The notes: generated by a model from the letters alone, not told the origin. A DNA stretch of 64,000 nucleotides from Streblospio benedicti (GCA_019095985.1 CM032666.1:49945150-50009149), one strand, 5' to 3'. Positions 1 through 35,659 are shown, counted from the stretch's first letter. Translations and numbers: made by a program.

Positions 1-458
1 TTCACAGGTCTGTACACATAGTCCCATTCAAGTCCCCTCTCTTCCAACATCAAATACTTTGCTACAACGAACGAACCTGTGCCACAATATGTTACATATT
101 ATGAACCAGACGTTGGTTTGCCATCACCTGTGAATGTGTATTGCTGAAGCAACGAAACAACCTTCAGAATTTGATAAAGTGCAATTCAAAGTCCCTTTTC
201 GAAAGCTGCCCAGGCATCGCAAAACCCATCACCCTAATAATAAGAAGACGGAGAGACATGTGATAGAGTTATATAGCAATGAAAGCTAGTGGTAGTACTT
301 TCCACATGAATTAAAAGGACTATGAGAAGAGCTCCAAGCTGGCGAGTGCAGATGAAATAAGGTCATAATTTAGTAAGTATCAAATATCAAGCAAGTACAA
401 AGCGGCTCGGAGTGCCTATGTCTACAAAACCTGTTATTGATATGCTACACATTATTAC
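1..458. other. Left edge, no gene seen
   Basis: No coding exon or recognisable repeat is visible here. If the minus-strand exon at 683-459 belongs to a malic enzyme running leftwards, this is the start of its first intron, because a GT donor directly follows that exon (GTAATA on the minus strand). Confidence 0.4.
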
Positions 459-683
459 CTTATTGAACTTCGGATCGCGAAGAACTCCCATTCCACGATC
501 CTTACAATCACTAAAGTGAGAGCCGGCAATAGGATCATCTTTCTGTTGAAGGGTGAAGTCACTGTGGAAGGGTCGTTTCCATAACCCACTTCCAATTAGA
601 CATGAGTAACGATCGAGCGAAAGTGATTGCTTAAATGATGAGCACTTTACATGTGAAATGAAACAACGTGATAGCGAAGCCAT
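459..683 (-). CDS. Candidate malic enzyme first exon, mitochondrial type (partial)
   Basis: A 75-codon exon starts at the ATG complementary to 683-681 and ends in AAG directly before a GTAATA donor, phase 0. The protein begins MASLSRCFISHVKCSS and is rich in Arg, Lys, Ser and Phe with few acidic residues in its first 40, as in mitochondrial presequences. Its end, GMGVLRDPKFNK, aligns without gaps to the first-exon end of the plus-strand malic enzyme at 9371 (GSQVLRDPNLNK). Animal malic enzymes share this pattern, and their next exon begins with the AFTL-RERQ block. The exon points left, so its body would lie outside the window. The alternatives are a second divergent malic-enzyme gene, or an inverted piece of the present gene. 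The family match rests on a short motif plus phase and presequence character. Confidence 0.6.
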
Positions 684-865
684 TGTTAATGTATGTTAGT
701 CAGAAATGCAAATAAATAAGCCAGAAGTTATGTTTTCTTTCGTCAAGAAGAATGGCTGCACCCGGAAGCACCTGCCTGAAAGGTCACAGAAAGTAGCTCA
801 CCAATGAAATGGTGCGACACAAATTTCAAGGAAATGATTATATTTAAAGCTGATGTTCACTGTAA

Positions 866-1075
866 AGGCCCGTCCACACAGCTACTGACTGTGGCCAACG
901 CGACGAGACGAGACAGGAGACGTCTCGTCGGGCACCGTTGCGTTGGCTACGATTTCATAAATATACAAATGTAGTATACATCGCGTCGTAAAGATTGAAC
1001 ATGTTCATTCGTAGTCGGGCATCGTCGCATATACATGATATAGTTGGCACTAGTTGCGTTGGTGTGGACAGACCT
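866..1075. mobile_element. Short inverted-repeat element with GTCCACAC ends
   Basis: AGGCCCGTCCACAC at 866-879 is matched by the inverted GTGTGGACAGACCT at 1062-1075. The interior is rich in GCGTCG and GTTGCGT words. There is no coding capacity, so it reads as a non-autonomous DNA transposon. I could not settle a target-site duplication, so the superfamily stays open. Confidence 0.4.
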
Positions 1076-1714
1076 ACGACGCAACGGGTCTTCTTACACG
1101 TTAAACTTGTTTGCGTAATGATTATACTTAGGCTTCTATATTATTTTTGCACGTATTATATTTATTGAGACAATGCTTGTGCTTTAATAAATAATATTAA
1201 AAACTGTTTTCTAGATGGATTTTGTAAAAAGTACATTGTTGCTGAAAAGTTATAGTTCGTGATTACATACAACATGAGACTGAACATTCAGCAAAGTAAA
1301 CGGAAAACAAACCGAGATTTGTTATAACAGACATAGACTCGAGATCTATAATTAAAACTGCACGAACTAACAAGTCATATGATGAATATAATTGGTTAGA
1401 TTTGTACCATAATAAGGAGTTAAAGAAACTTTATTCAGCTGAACTGGATAAATATCTAATCAATCACTTAATATGGATGACAAGATTAACTTACTCAAAG
1501 CTGAGAAATTGTCATGGGTGGGTGCTCACATTGGCAAAACTATTTATTATATGAAATATACTCATGTACTGTAGACGGTGTACCAGAATTCAGTGATGAA
1601 TCAGATGATGATAATGATGAAGTGTTAATTATGGAGCTTGATACAGACATATAGCTGTCCTACCACAAGATGATAGAGGGTCTAGATGGGGGGGGGGGGG
1701 GGGGTCCAGATCCC

Positions 1715-2295
1715 ACTTATGTCACTTAAATTCTAGCTCATTTCCCACTGCCCACTTCAATTTTAGCTTATTTCCTACTTCCCACTTAATATTTTCATTT
1801 CCCACTAAAATGCGTACTTTTCTTTATGTAGACTGTTTTTAGTAGTAGGAATATCCATTTGGTTGAGATTTGATGACACTACTACTTACTTTTTTACAAC
1901 GGACACGAGAAAGACCAGAAGAAGTCACTAGTACTTCTGTTGAAGGTCCCGCGATGGTGACTGCAACGTTAAGTCCGTGTAAAAAAGTAAGTAGTAGTGT
2001 CATCAAATCTCAACCAAATGCGTACTTTTAATGAACATTTTGTTCACTTTTACAAAAAAATTACATGATATTATAACGACCAATTTTAAATTGTTATAAA
2101 TTTACGTGCATGACCCCCACTCGCGCATTTTTTTTACAGTTTCCCACTAAAATTAGAATTTGTTCCCACTTAATTTTGGTAATTTTCCCACTTCCCACTT
2201 AATTGCCCAAATTCCCACTATCCACTTAATTTTTGCCAATTTCCCACATCCCACTTAATTAATTCTAAGGCCATTTCCCACGAACCACTTAAAGG
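1715..2295. repeat. Degenerate CCCACTTAATT repeat
   Basis: Words such as TTTCCCACTTCCCACTTAA recur at irregular spacing on both sides of an insertion at about 1822-2015. Examples lie at 1740-1810 and 2145-2295. Units vary from about 10 to 25 bp. No coding content is seen. Confidence 0.55.
1822..2015. mobile_element. Miniature Penelope-like insertion with 42-bp inverted arms
   Basis: The 194-bp insert begins with a 34-bp leader (CTTTATGTAGACT at its start, TAGGAATATC at its end). A 42-bp arm at 1856-1897 follows, and it recurs perfectly inverted at 1979-2020. The leader, and the order leader then inverted arm, match the left end of the Penelope-like element at 41334. The sequence AAATGCGTACTTTT occurs at 1808-1821 and again at 2016-2029, so the insert has a direct repeat of 9 to 14 bp; the length is uncertain because the right arm overlaps it. 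No reverse transcriptase sequence remains. Confidence 0.6.
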
Positions 2296-2397
2296 GCATC
2301 CGCACCCTCATGATACTGCTGTATAGGTCACAATTATTAAGACATGGCCGTCCGTAGATCAAGACATTCGGCATCTTATGCAGATTTGTCCATGCGT

Positions 2398-2630
2398 GGG
2401 GGCAGATCCAGGTTTTTGGAAAAGGGACGTAAGGAAAACATAAGGAAAGGGGGGGGGGCCCTCACTTACGGGTTTTCATGAAAAACCCTATGAAAATGAA
2501 GTATTTTGGTGGGAAAATGGGGGGGGGGGCGGGGGGCTAAATTGTAGGGGCGGGGGGGCTTTAAAGGCTAATATGGCAGGCAAGGGGGGCTAGAGCCCCC
2601 AGCCCCCAGCCCCCCGCTGGATCCGTCCCT
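2398..2630. mobile_element. G-rich MITE with GGATCCAG-type ends
   Basis: The left end GGGGCAGATCCAGG and the inverted right end GCTGGATCCGTCCCT face each other. The interior has several G runs of 8 or more and one inverted C-rich stretch (2595-2615). A shorter relative with GGCAGATCCA ends lies at 19235-19352. It has no coding capacity. Confidence 0.45.
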
Positions 2631-2943
2631 GGGCAGTTCGGTGAAAAACACGGGAATTTTCTTTGAGGATAAGATTATTAAACAAAATACACGTACACAC
2701 TTACAATTGATTAAATCTATTGATTGACTCACGACATCGTTTGTTTAATACGGTGTATTAGCCCCCCCCCCCCCCACCTTCCGATCCATTGATTTTTGCG
2801 TATTGTGTTTGTATGAACAACATACACGCGCCACCAATCATGAAGATAAGTGCTTGCAATTGGCATTTAGCAATTAATGCAAATAATAACAAGTAAGCCA
2901 AGCAATAGCAGCAGATACAAAAGCAGATATGAAATATCTGTAC

Positions 2944-3141
2944 CTTATTCGTAAGTGGATCCCGGAGTAAACCTGGACCTCGAATATTTTTATGTGAATC
3001 GTCAACATGGAACGTTGTTTGCGTGCTTGCCTGGCGTTCCTTCACCATTTGGTAAGATGTGCATGGCCGCCCATTTCTGAGCACTTTTAATGAAGTTGGT
3101 GTCGGCTTCAACACTCCTCTAAGTAACGCTTGCAGACTCAT
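2944..3141 (-). CDS. Candidate malic enzyme first exon, second mitochondrial type (partial)
   Basis: A 66-codon exon starts at the ATG complementary to 3141-3139 and ends AAG before a GTACAG donor, phase 0. The protein starts MSLQALLRGVLKPTPTSLKV, is basic, and has no acidic residue before about position 36, which fits a mitochondrial presequence. It ends RGPGLLRDPLTNK, the same frame of residues (G-x-x-[VL]-L-R-D-P-x-x-N-K) as the exons at 683-459 and 9371-9487. An upstream GTG in frame adds two codons but ATG at 3141 is the likelier start. It points left, so with 683-459 it could form a pair of alternative first exons of one minus-strand malic enzyme outside the window. Confidence 0.6.
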
Positions 3142-5897
3142 TGTCACTACTTTATCACTATTTGTATATCAGTAAAATATACACGAAATTATCTCTATCG
3201 AATAGACACCTATGTACACATGCAAAGTCACTGACGCCAGTGATTCGACCTTGCTGCAGTGTAAGCCTTGCAGTACAAAAAAGAGCACTTTGAATGTCAA
3301 AGTTGAGGAGATGTACTTGAATTCACTTAGAATTGAAATGGCTCGCTACAAGGATGCGAGCAAACAAATATATGCCCAGATATCCAGCACTCGTGTGTTT
3401 TCTGATGTTTTATGTAGGCTAGCTACATCACGCAGTTGTGTTGCTGTGCTCTCCTCAATAGTCTGTTTCAGTACAGCTTGATATTGATGCTGCTCTCACG
3501 CCAAAGCCTTTTTTCTCTCGGGCTTTTTGGTCGATATTACATCACAACATTGCAACGATTTGATGAATATTGGATTTCTGTATCATGTGTATCCTGTGAT
3601 CAAACTTATTGGTGACGGGTTTGATTTTTTGTTTACACCATTCGCCTGCAACGACCATGCATAGTTGCGGGGCAGACGGAACACTTATTTACATACAAGT
3701 ATACATGACATAGACACCTCCTGTATTCCACATCCATCCGCATCGTGTCATTATTCCCACGAACAATACTGTCAGTGCATAATTGGTTAAATTATTTGTA
3801 CACTAATAACATGATTCTTAATAGATCTAAACCAGCAAGTTTAACTTCAATAATATTGCCAGATTACACGTCAGTTGGCACATATATACTTTTGAATGGC
3901 TGCTAAGTATATGTCGCCTTTTTTGTGATAGAAATGATAAGCGGTTGGTTGCATCTACATGATTTATGTCCATGAAAACACTCGTTGGCGTCCTTTGTAT
4001 CATCACAAGTACCGGCAATGAATATTTTACTTCACTGCAATCAATGCTAGTGCAGTGTGTCAGTATAGTACTATACTAGTATAAAACACACATTATTTTT
4101 TTTATCAATCCTCATATTGATATAAAGAAAAAGTATACGCATTCTATACTTTCACCACCACACATATAACCTGGAAAGGAAACAAACAAATAGTTGTAAA
4201 TAGAATGTAACAATACGAGATGCTACGTATAATCTATTTTTGGAAAGCGTTCACTGCTTGGTCTGCAAGGGTATATTGCTCACAGAGTATTCCAGGGGTC
4301 GGGTTGTTGAGCTGCCATTCTGGGTGTTCGGGAATAAAGATGCACATTCCCCAGAGGAGAGAGAAGTATTGCATTACGAAATAGACTGTATGGTTTTTGT
4401 GCTATGCATGTGTGATGATGATAATAGACCTAGATCTATTTAAATAAGTAGACAAATTTATCACATATGCTATACAACCAACCCTAGTCAGACTCCAATG
4501 TAACGTATACGTATAGCTATGACAGGTAAACTCAGTCCCTATAATCCCTATATAATCCCTATAACCATATCACTAACATACAGAAGTAAAGAAACATTTT
4601 ACGAAGTTCTCTTATATTTATATTCTCCTATTTTTTTTCTTTTAAGTAATATAGTTGTGATTTTTCAAAAATCAAATGTGAAAGTAGTTTAGAATTTATT
4701 CAAGACTCTTGTAAAAAGTGTGTATACATTTGTATTAGTACCCTAGCTATATGGTGAGTAGGTGATCAAGTGCAAATGGTAAAAGTCGAACGAGCTCAAC
4801 GACAGTGCAGTAGGCCTACAATACTCATGTCCTCCGAGGCATACAATCATGCAAAAACTCTTGATTACCCCCCCCCCCCTCCCGTGATTCCGCCCTGCCC
4901 AGCTATGATAACTTCTGTGACTATAGTAGAATAAAAGTCAGACAATATGACAGCAAGCAACAGCTTACACGTATGGTATAATGTATTGGCTTTAGGTGTT
5001 ATAGACTAGGCTAGCGTTTAAGCTTTGATAAGGTGATGTATCAAATGTTTTATGACCAGTTATGTTTTTCAATGATGAGATATTTCAATAACTCGTGAAT
5101 TACATACCCCGGTCATAGGCAGATGCAGGGGCGGTGGGGGGAGGGGCCGAAAGCCATTGTGTTTGTTCGTTTTGTATTGTAACTAACCCTAACTAACTAA
5201 CTATGCACGGGCCATACTATCATTTTCCCACCTAGATACCTTATTTTTTCGTAGAGTTATTGGCATGTTCACTATCGATTACGTGTACGATACCCATAAG
5301 ATCCCGTAGGTGCTCCCCCTCCCTTTTCTGTAAACCTGGATATGTCTATGGCTGTAATATATAAATATTGCAAGACTTCTTTATAGGCGAAGTTAAAGAT
5401 ATTGTCATACTGCGATTGGGCTAATTTTACGTGCAATATATTAGCAATTTCTCAGCTGTATAGTGTGTACAAGGTCATAGTCTAGACAAGTTTTCCTTGT
5501 ACTCACTCAGAGAAGTAGATATGTCGTTCAGGTAATTTTTTGCTTTGTTTATACACGCATACTGTATATAACATTACTGAAGTATATATCAGCGAGAAAG
5601 TTGTGCCGAACAATTGTTGCAATCTCTTGGCTTTGAATGTGACAATAAATAAAATAAAGTTGAATAACATTGGAAATCTGATGATATAGTGCAGGATATG
5701 CGGTATGTATTTCGTGAGATGGTTATTATAGCAGCGTCAGAGCCGGTTTGAGCCGACCGCTCTTGATATGTAGGTTCAGCCTATTAGCACCGTCGAAAAT
5801 ATTCACATATACATACACAAGAATATAGTCTTCAAGACACTACTTTCCACTAAGAATTAAGTATTGTGAAGAAATATAGATTGATATCGCCACCATT
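3142..5897. other. Divergent spacer between opposite first exons
   Basis: This 2.76-kb stretch separates the minus-strand exon (3141) from the plus-strand start at 5898. I see no coding exon, only short chance reading frames, a poly-C run near 4869 and a G-rich patch near 5125. If both flanking exons are real starts, promoters for both directions should lie here, but no specific element can be assigned by eye. Confidence 0.35.
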
Positions 5898-6939
5898 ATG
5901 GATGCAATAAAACAAGTTGATTCAATGATAGAGTCTGGCGTGGGAGGAATCAGCTCGCGCGAAGATCAAACTCAGCTGCAACAGGTATGTACAATGTAAA
6001 CTGGCGGTGAGCGTGAACTATATAACTGTAATCATGTCCGTTGCATTCAAGTTACTATTCAAGTTACCACATTGTCCCTGTATACCAGCCTAATTCTGCA
6101 TAGACATCATAGATACGTAATATCTATATCTTTCATGTTATATTAATATAAATAGTTTCTGCAAACACGAGATCTTGCACCAGTGAGCCTGTATTGACCA
6201 TATATATAGAGGGGAAATTTTATTCTGTTGTTCATTTGATGTGGTTTATGAAAGATACACGTTTTAGGGATCGTTCACAAATGATGTCACCTCATTTTTG
6301 CCCCCCCTGTCACCTTTCGTCATCTTTGCAGCACCCCCACCTGGTAAGTGACGTAATCTTTGCCCCCCCGCGACGTGGTTTTCGCGATGACCTTTAACAT
6401 TGATTTAACAGTGCCGTTATATAAATACATTTGAATATATATTTCCATTATTTTATGGATGTATTTAGAACATAAAGCAAACATGGCAATGTGATTTCAA
6501 CTAATAGATATATCACAAGTCAAGCAACATGTCAGAAAAAGTAAGTTCAAATACTATTAAATAACTAAAACTTTTTTTTTTTTCAAAGGTGACATCACCC
6601 AAGTGCTAGACCCCCCCCCGTCAACTTTCGCCATCTTTCGCTACCCCCCTGCCGGGTGATGTCATTTGTGAACGATCCCTTACATATTTGCTTAGATATC
6701 TCTCACACTGAAATAGTATACAATGTAGAATATTCGTTGCGTCATGCTCAGCACTACTATGTATAGTTTTGTTTATTTTATTTTTTTTTCATTTTACACT
6801 TAATATGTTGAAATTTAAAAACAATACAAACTTTCAGTCCAGTTCAGGGATATTCAAAGAATACGGTCATGAATTTAAAAGATCACATGCAATGGAATGG
6901 TTTGGCTACAGGGTTATGTCCGATGGAAGAGTATCAAAG
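5898..6939 (+). CDS. Candidate alternative 5' exons of malic enzyme
   Basis: Two exons are proposed. The first, 5898-5984 (29 codons, MDAIKQVDSMIESGVGG...), has a start context CACCATTATGG and a GTATGT donor. The second, 6838-6939 (34 codons), follows a TTTCAG acceptor and precedes a GTAGGC donor. Both are phase 0 throughout, so they would join the malic enzyme body at 24866 in frame. The second ends GYRVMSDGRVSK, which lines up ungapped with GSQVLRDPNLNK of the exon at 9371 (G, V, Leu/Met, Asp and final Lys shared). This makes an alternative, non-mitochondrial N-terminus of 63 residues plausible. The motif match is weaker than for the other three first exons, and no transcript evidence is available. 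The intron between them carries a Harbinger-type MITE. Confidence 0.45.
6267..6679. mobile_element. PIF/Harbinger-type MITE with TTA target duplication
   Basis: This 413-bp element has near-perfect terminal inverted repeats (GGGATCGTTCACAAATGATG at the left, its complement at the right). It is flanked by TTA at 6264-6266 and TTA at 6680-6682. GGG-type ends with a 3-bp TTA/TAA duplication are the hallmark of PIF/Harbinger elements. The interior carries C-rich blocks and no transposase. Confidence 0.75.
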
Positions 6940-7053
6940 GTAGGCTACAGTTATCTACATTATGATTTATATATTTTTGCCCCTTGTTATCTCGGACATA
7001 AACAGTCCCCACAATCACTCCACCCAAACTACGAATTCCAACAAAAAGTTATA

Positions 7054-7230
7054 CAGTAGAACCTCTGTATTAGGACTACCTTTGGGACCGGTGATAGGCG
7101 GTCTCAATAGAGAGGTGGTCTCTAAACAGAGGATCATTTTAATAGCTTATGAAGGCTTGGGATGGTGAAAAGGAGTCTTATTATAGAGGTGGTCTCAATA
7201 TAGAGGTGGTCTTAATTGGAGAGTCTGCTG
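7054..7230. mobile_element. TA-flanked MITE (CAGTAGAACCTCT family)
   Basis: The 177-bp element runs from CAGTAGAACCTCTGTATTAG to a complementary end CTGCTG, with TA on both sides. Its interior repeats words of the type AGAGGTGGTCT. TA duplication and CAG ends suit Tc1/mariner/pogo-related MITEs. At least seven more full or partial copies lie in this window (11403-12060, 13900, 15777, 16075, 18593, 19782, 20980). Confidence 0.7.
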
Positions 7231-8841
7231 TATCACTGTGCAGAAGCGACCGTTACCCGCCTCATGCACAAAACTGATAGACCAGTATGGCGAAAGCTAA
7301 AAACACCGATAATATTTTTAGTTTTATTTGAAGATTGACAACAGTATTGTGTGCGAGAAATTGTCATATGTTAATAATTATTTGATTTTGGATATACTTT
7401 GTCTGCCTACAACTTAATGTGTTCAATTAGTGTTCTTGGCAACATTTTGTGTACTGAGTCAGGGTCAAAATAAATCTTCAAACAGCCAAATAAAGCATTA
7501 TATAAATCCCTTTTTGCGTTTTTCGTCTAGGCATACATTATCTTTTTAAAAAAATGACGTGTGATTATGAGATTTGAAAAAAAAAAATGCTTTTATAAAA
7601 ACGTTCATTTAGTTTGGTTCGTGAGCCAGGCAACTGTCGCCACCCGCCTTGCTTCACCACAGGCTGCAATCCATGTGAAAAGTGATAAAAATACTGAGGT
7701 CTATACTGGTTAATGATTAAAGCGCATGCATTTTGTAAATAAATATGATACCAGGGTTACGTTTAAATAAAAACAAGGGGCTGCAATGATCAGTCGCATC
7801 TTAGGGGTGTCCACAGACTCCACACCACCGTAACTACTGCCAACTTTTGCAACTACATGTACATGTGCTTTGCTTGATGCGACGGTCCCGTCGCGCGATC
7901 GGGCCAGGGGTAGCAGTGGGGACATAGCACCGCATACACATCAGATTCATTGGGGGACTCAAAGTGAGGCCGGTTGTTTTTCTCCCCACGTACTCACGAC
8001 CATCATTAATTAACTAAACAATGCGGTATGTGTAAATAATCTACAAAAATGTATGGTGTACAGAGTGTATGTGTTTTAGCGTACAACGTATTTTGTTTGC
8101 CTTGAACAAGATACAAATGTACTGGAGGCCTTTTCTGATTTGGTGCTGATGCACAAAACAAGTGTAAACATTTTGCGGGAAAAAAAATCTTGTGGCCCGG
8201 AAAAGTATTTTCTAAGGGTTATAGTAGATTTGTGCCCGGCACTTCAGCATTAAAAATTGACAGCATAAAAATCAGGCAAAATCTAGTGACCCCAAAATGT
8301 CCACTTAGCGGGCTTGGCACCCTTCCCACCCGTAAGGATGTACAAATTAAAACAATCTGTGAATGTGATTTCAAAATAATTTATTTGTAGATTTATATAT
8401 TGGTCTATTCAAAGTTCATTGTGTGAATGTTTCTAATTTTATCAGTCTTTTGCATGTATTTTCAGTCGATATCGACCTCCAGAACTGCCTTGTAAAAATA
8501 TGTTGTATCAGGACTGTCATATCGCCGTGATACGCCCCAAGAACTTGCCCATCAATGTTAACAACTCACCCGGTTTTGTCTATGTATATTAATAATTGAC
8601 GTATAGCATTGAAACCCCCAGACATACTATTATAAGTAGAATAACCAAAGAGCGTTTGTGTCTCCAGAGATAGTTTAACGAGATACGCAGCACGTCCATA
8701 TCTGCGTTCCCAGCAGGTGCGAGCAGGTGCCCGACAGAGGATGGTCAACAAACGCCGTTGTGTACAAATGCTATTTGGTTATTCTACATAGTCAACTTTT
8801 GACATAATGCAAACTTAATAATCAATTAGCATATGCTCAAA
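7231..8841. other. Intronic or intergenic stretch, nothing recognised
   Basis: No exon, RNA gene or clear repeat boundary is seen between the MITE at 7054 and the small element at 8842. Confidence 0.35.
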
Positions 8842-8916
8842 TAGCCTCGGACACACAGGCTGGTTATGATATCTTGGTTGGTGGCAACCACACAAGATTC
8901 TAAATGATTGAGACTA
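8842..8916. mobile_element. 75-bp micro-MITE with perfect 9-bp target duplication
   Basis: The element begins TAGCCTCGGACACACAG and ends GATTGAGACTA. It is flanked by ATGCTCAAA at 8833-8841 and the identical ATGCTCAAA at 8917-8925. A second copy of the same length class (14780-14855) interrupts a SINE and also has a perfect 9-bp duplication. In that copy the ends are inverted repeats of about 17 bp (TAGCCTCGGACATCCAG against TAGTTTCGATCATCCAG). It has no coding capacity. Its superfamily is unknown: a 9-bp duplication suggests Mutator or Merlin, while TAG ends recall hAT. Confidence 0.7.
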
Positions 8917-9370
8917 ATGCTCAAAAAGGCACTCACAGAAAAACTCTTTCGGTGTGCATCAGCTTTAATTATGCAAAATACACTCAGAAAGGAGGCGTGA
9001 GCTTTATGTTACCAAAGCCGTGATTGGTGGAAATAATATGGATCTGTCTCCGTTTATGTTAATTAGCCGCAAGTCACGGTGACAGCGGAAAATTACAAAT
9101 ATATCATACAAATCTATATCGTGTATATATTTTAGACTAGATGTCAAATAATTTGAAAGAGTAGTGTAAGTCACAGTATTCCACACCAGGATATACACCA
9201 AAAGGAGTGGCCATACCATAAAATATTTACAACAAAACGTGCTAGTCTATAGACTGAACGTGTCTTCTCTGACTCTTACTCTTAGAAGTTAGAAGTTAGA
9301 TCTAGTTCTAAGTTGACTCTTCTCAGTTCTAAGTTGACTCAGCTAAAATATATTGAGATTTCAATAAATC

Positions 9371-32956
<23,586 letters not shown>

Positions 32957-34780
32957 GCATGACGTGACATTTACATTTTTTGACATTTACACGAGTGTTA
33001 CTTGCGTCTAAAAAGCATACTGACAATCAGCTGCTGAAAATAATCAAATAATCAAGAACAACTTGGATAGACATGAACATAACTTAAAGATCAACAGTAG
33101 TTTACTTGGCTGTTGTATGCCTTAGTTTGTATAAACTGTAGGCTGTTATTTTCTGTGTGTTAATTAATGTAACTGTTTGTGGTTTTCAAAATGTCCAGAT
33201 TAGAAGAAATTAACAAATTTTAACGTATAATTACATTCTCAGTGGTAATTGGGCTATTAGAAAATAGATTATTTCCCGTAGATGCTTGTCGTCAATGCGA
33301 TGGGTATTTTTAGACGGACATGTCCCTAAAATATACGAGTCAGGTTGAACATGTATCTGAAAATAACTGCACGCATCTAGGAAGTTTTACTAGTGAAAGA
33401 ATGTAACAAAATATGTTTGTTTAAGTTTAAGGAAGTCTATTGACGGCTTCATTGCAGCATGACTGTTGAATACAAAGAGACCCTGGTAATAAGTTGCATT
33501 GGAATAGGCTATACTTGATCTCCAAACACTCAATTCAATAGACTGTTGTTTAGTTTTTATTCTTTATTATAGCCATTAGTCATTGACCTTATAGGATTAG
33601 ATAACCACTATCTATACTTGGAAATGTATCGACAATATTGTATGTATTAAGTAAATAATAATTAAAATAAATTGAGAAGGTCTCTACAGAAATGAAAAGC
33701 TTTTGTTAGAATAAAAGTACACAAAATTGATATTGTGTTTCTCGAAAATAAAACTCAGTGGTAAGGAAAGACAATTGAACATGATATAAACTTGGAGAGA
33801 AGGAATAGTCTTACGCTGATTGTACAACACATATTAGGGAATGGCAATTCAGTCTTGATGAGATTGGGTTCTTGCCGTATCTAATACTAGACCATGAACA
33901 TTCATTTTGAGTTAGATACTGTGAGAGTGCAGTTTGAGCTTGTGTATTGGGTACTGATCTGATGCAAAGTGCTCCACGGGTGGCTTCTAGTGAGACCATG
34001 GCCACTAGATCACTGCCTTGAAGTTTACTGTAGTGAGACCCAGAACGTATAGATCACAACACTGTGAAGATCGTTTGGTGGGTGCAGTAGCAGCCCATGG
34101 AATTGGACCATGTGCTACGGCTGTGCCTAAATGTTAACGAATTGAAGCTATAGTTATTATGTTGTATTCTATTTATTTACGTTTTTTAGTCCATTATGGT
34201 TGTGACAATTATTTTTTTATTGGACTTTTCCTAAAAGCTTTCAACTATTTTATATATAGGTGATGATTATAAGATTAATTGTTTTTAGTAATTTTCATGT
34301 TACAACGGTTAGTTTGTTATGTTCAATTTCAAAAGTAACGTATGTACTTCATCTGAACTACAGTGCTAGAGATACATGCAGCACAGGTTTTTACGTGGAT
34401 GTAAATGGTATCTTCTGTACTTGATTGGTATTTTTAGGATAGCTTAGTTTAGTTTTTAACCTGCTCAAATTATCATATAATCCGTTGGGTGATGTGCACA
34501 GTAAGAAGCTGTTTTAAGTAAAATTAATGCGCAATCTTTTGGAATGAAAGAATTATCAATTGCAATGAGCTATCATTGTTTTGTTTTAGACATTTAGAAT
34601 AAATATTTTTTTAACTGACTTTTACAAATTACATACTCTTCACTAAACTAACATACTGTATATGGTTTTATAGTGTCTTATCAACAAAAGCTGTAGCAAA
34701 AAAATAATAAGGGACAAAGCACATTACATGCAAATTAAGGTTGGAAACAGGTTTTCTTGTTCATAAATGTATGTCCAAAA
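32957..34780. other. Malic enzyme 3' region and flank
   Basis: The sequence after the stop should be the 3' untranslated region. AATAAA occurs at 33666-33671 and 33710-33715, and either could direct polyadenylation. No other exon is seen. Confidence 0.5.
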
Positions 34781-35649
34781 TCACGGTGTTCAATCAATCT
34801 CCAGTTTTTGTGAGTTATAAGCAGATTTTGTGAGGAAATCAAGAGTTTTTGTGAGGAAAATGTTTGCTTTTGAAATCGGCGTTCTGGATTTTCCACTGTA
34901 AACTGTCTAAAAACCATTTCTAAGCACAATTTTTGCCGTCCATGCACTATAAGAATACTTCTGGCACATACTGATGCGATTTATTTCAACTCACATGGGC
35001 TGGTTTCTGCTGCTAAGTCTGTAATACATGACCACCCACCTTCAAAATTGAGGTCATCTGATAGAAAACGACAAATATAGTAGCTGTAAAGACGTAATTC
35101 AGGCAAAATATGAATGAGAATGTATCTCAAACTTGATACAAAACAGATTACACTAATCCCATGCTTTTTAAAACCACATAACTGGCCAAAATTACAAAAT
35201 GATTTTCAACTCCTCACGAGCTGTTGATTGTACATTTCTGTAGATTTGGAGACTTTACACAATATAGAAGTTAACAATATAGATGCAATCCATAAGGTAG
35301 TTTTCAGTCAAGTATAAGCTACATGCCTGACCCAACTTAGGGCTTCACAAAGCAATATAAGGCAAAATATCACTCATTTTCGGATAGTGGACAGCCATGT
35401 ACATGTAGAACGAGGGTCTTCAACTATTGCAGACTTAGCAGCAGAAACCAGCCCATGTGAGTGGAAATAAATCGCATCAGTATGTGCCAGAAGTATTCTT
35501 ATAGTGCATGGACGGCAAAAATTGTGCTCAGAAATGATTTTTAGCCCGTTTACAGTGGAAAATTCAAACCGCTGATTTCAAAAGTAGACATTTTCCTCAC
35601 AAAATCTGCTTATAACTCACAAAAACTGGAGATTGATTGAACACCGTGA
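34781..35649. mobile_element. 869-bp element with long inverted arms
   Basis: The left arm (34781 to about 35015) begins TCACGGTGTTCAATCAATCT. It is answered by the right arm (about 35426-35649) ending AGATTGATTGAACACCGTGA. The arms also share CATGCACTATAAGAATACTT and CTGGTTTCTGCTGCTAAGTC with their complements. The left arm has an extra short duplication of TTTTGTGAGGAAA. The unique centre is about 410 bp and has no convincing protein. It reads as a foldback-type or long-TIR non-autonomous transposon. Confidence 0.75.
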
Positions 35650-35659
35650 AAATTGATGA

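Larger units (their letters stand above)
684..2943. other. Spacer between the two minus-strand first exons
   Basis: No exon is recognised. It holds a MITE-like inverted repeat (866-1075), a degenerate CCCACTT repeat (1715-2295) carrying a miniature Penelope-like insertion, and a G-rich element (2398-2630). If both minus-strand exons are alternative starts of one gene, this is intronic for the longer transcript. Confidence 0.4.

Noticed and set aside
3212-3481. 89-codon plus-strand open frame
   Set aside because: It lies next to the minus-strand first exon, shows no family resemblance, and its codon use is not distinct from chance.
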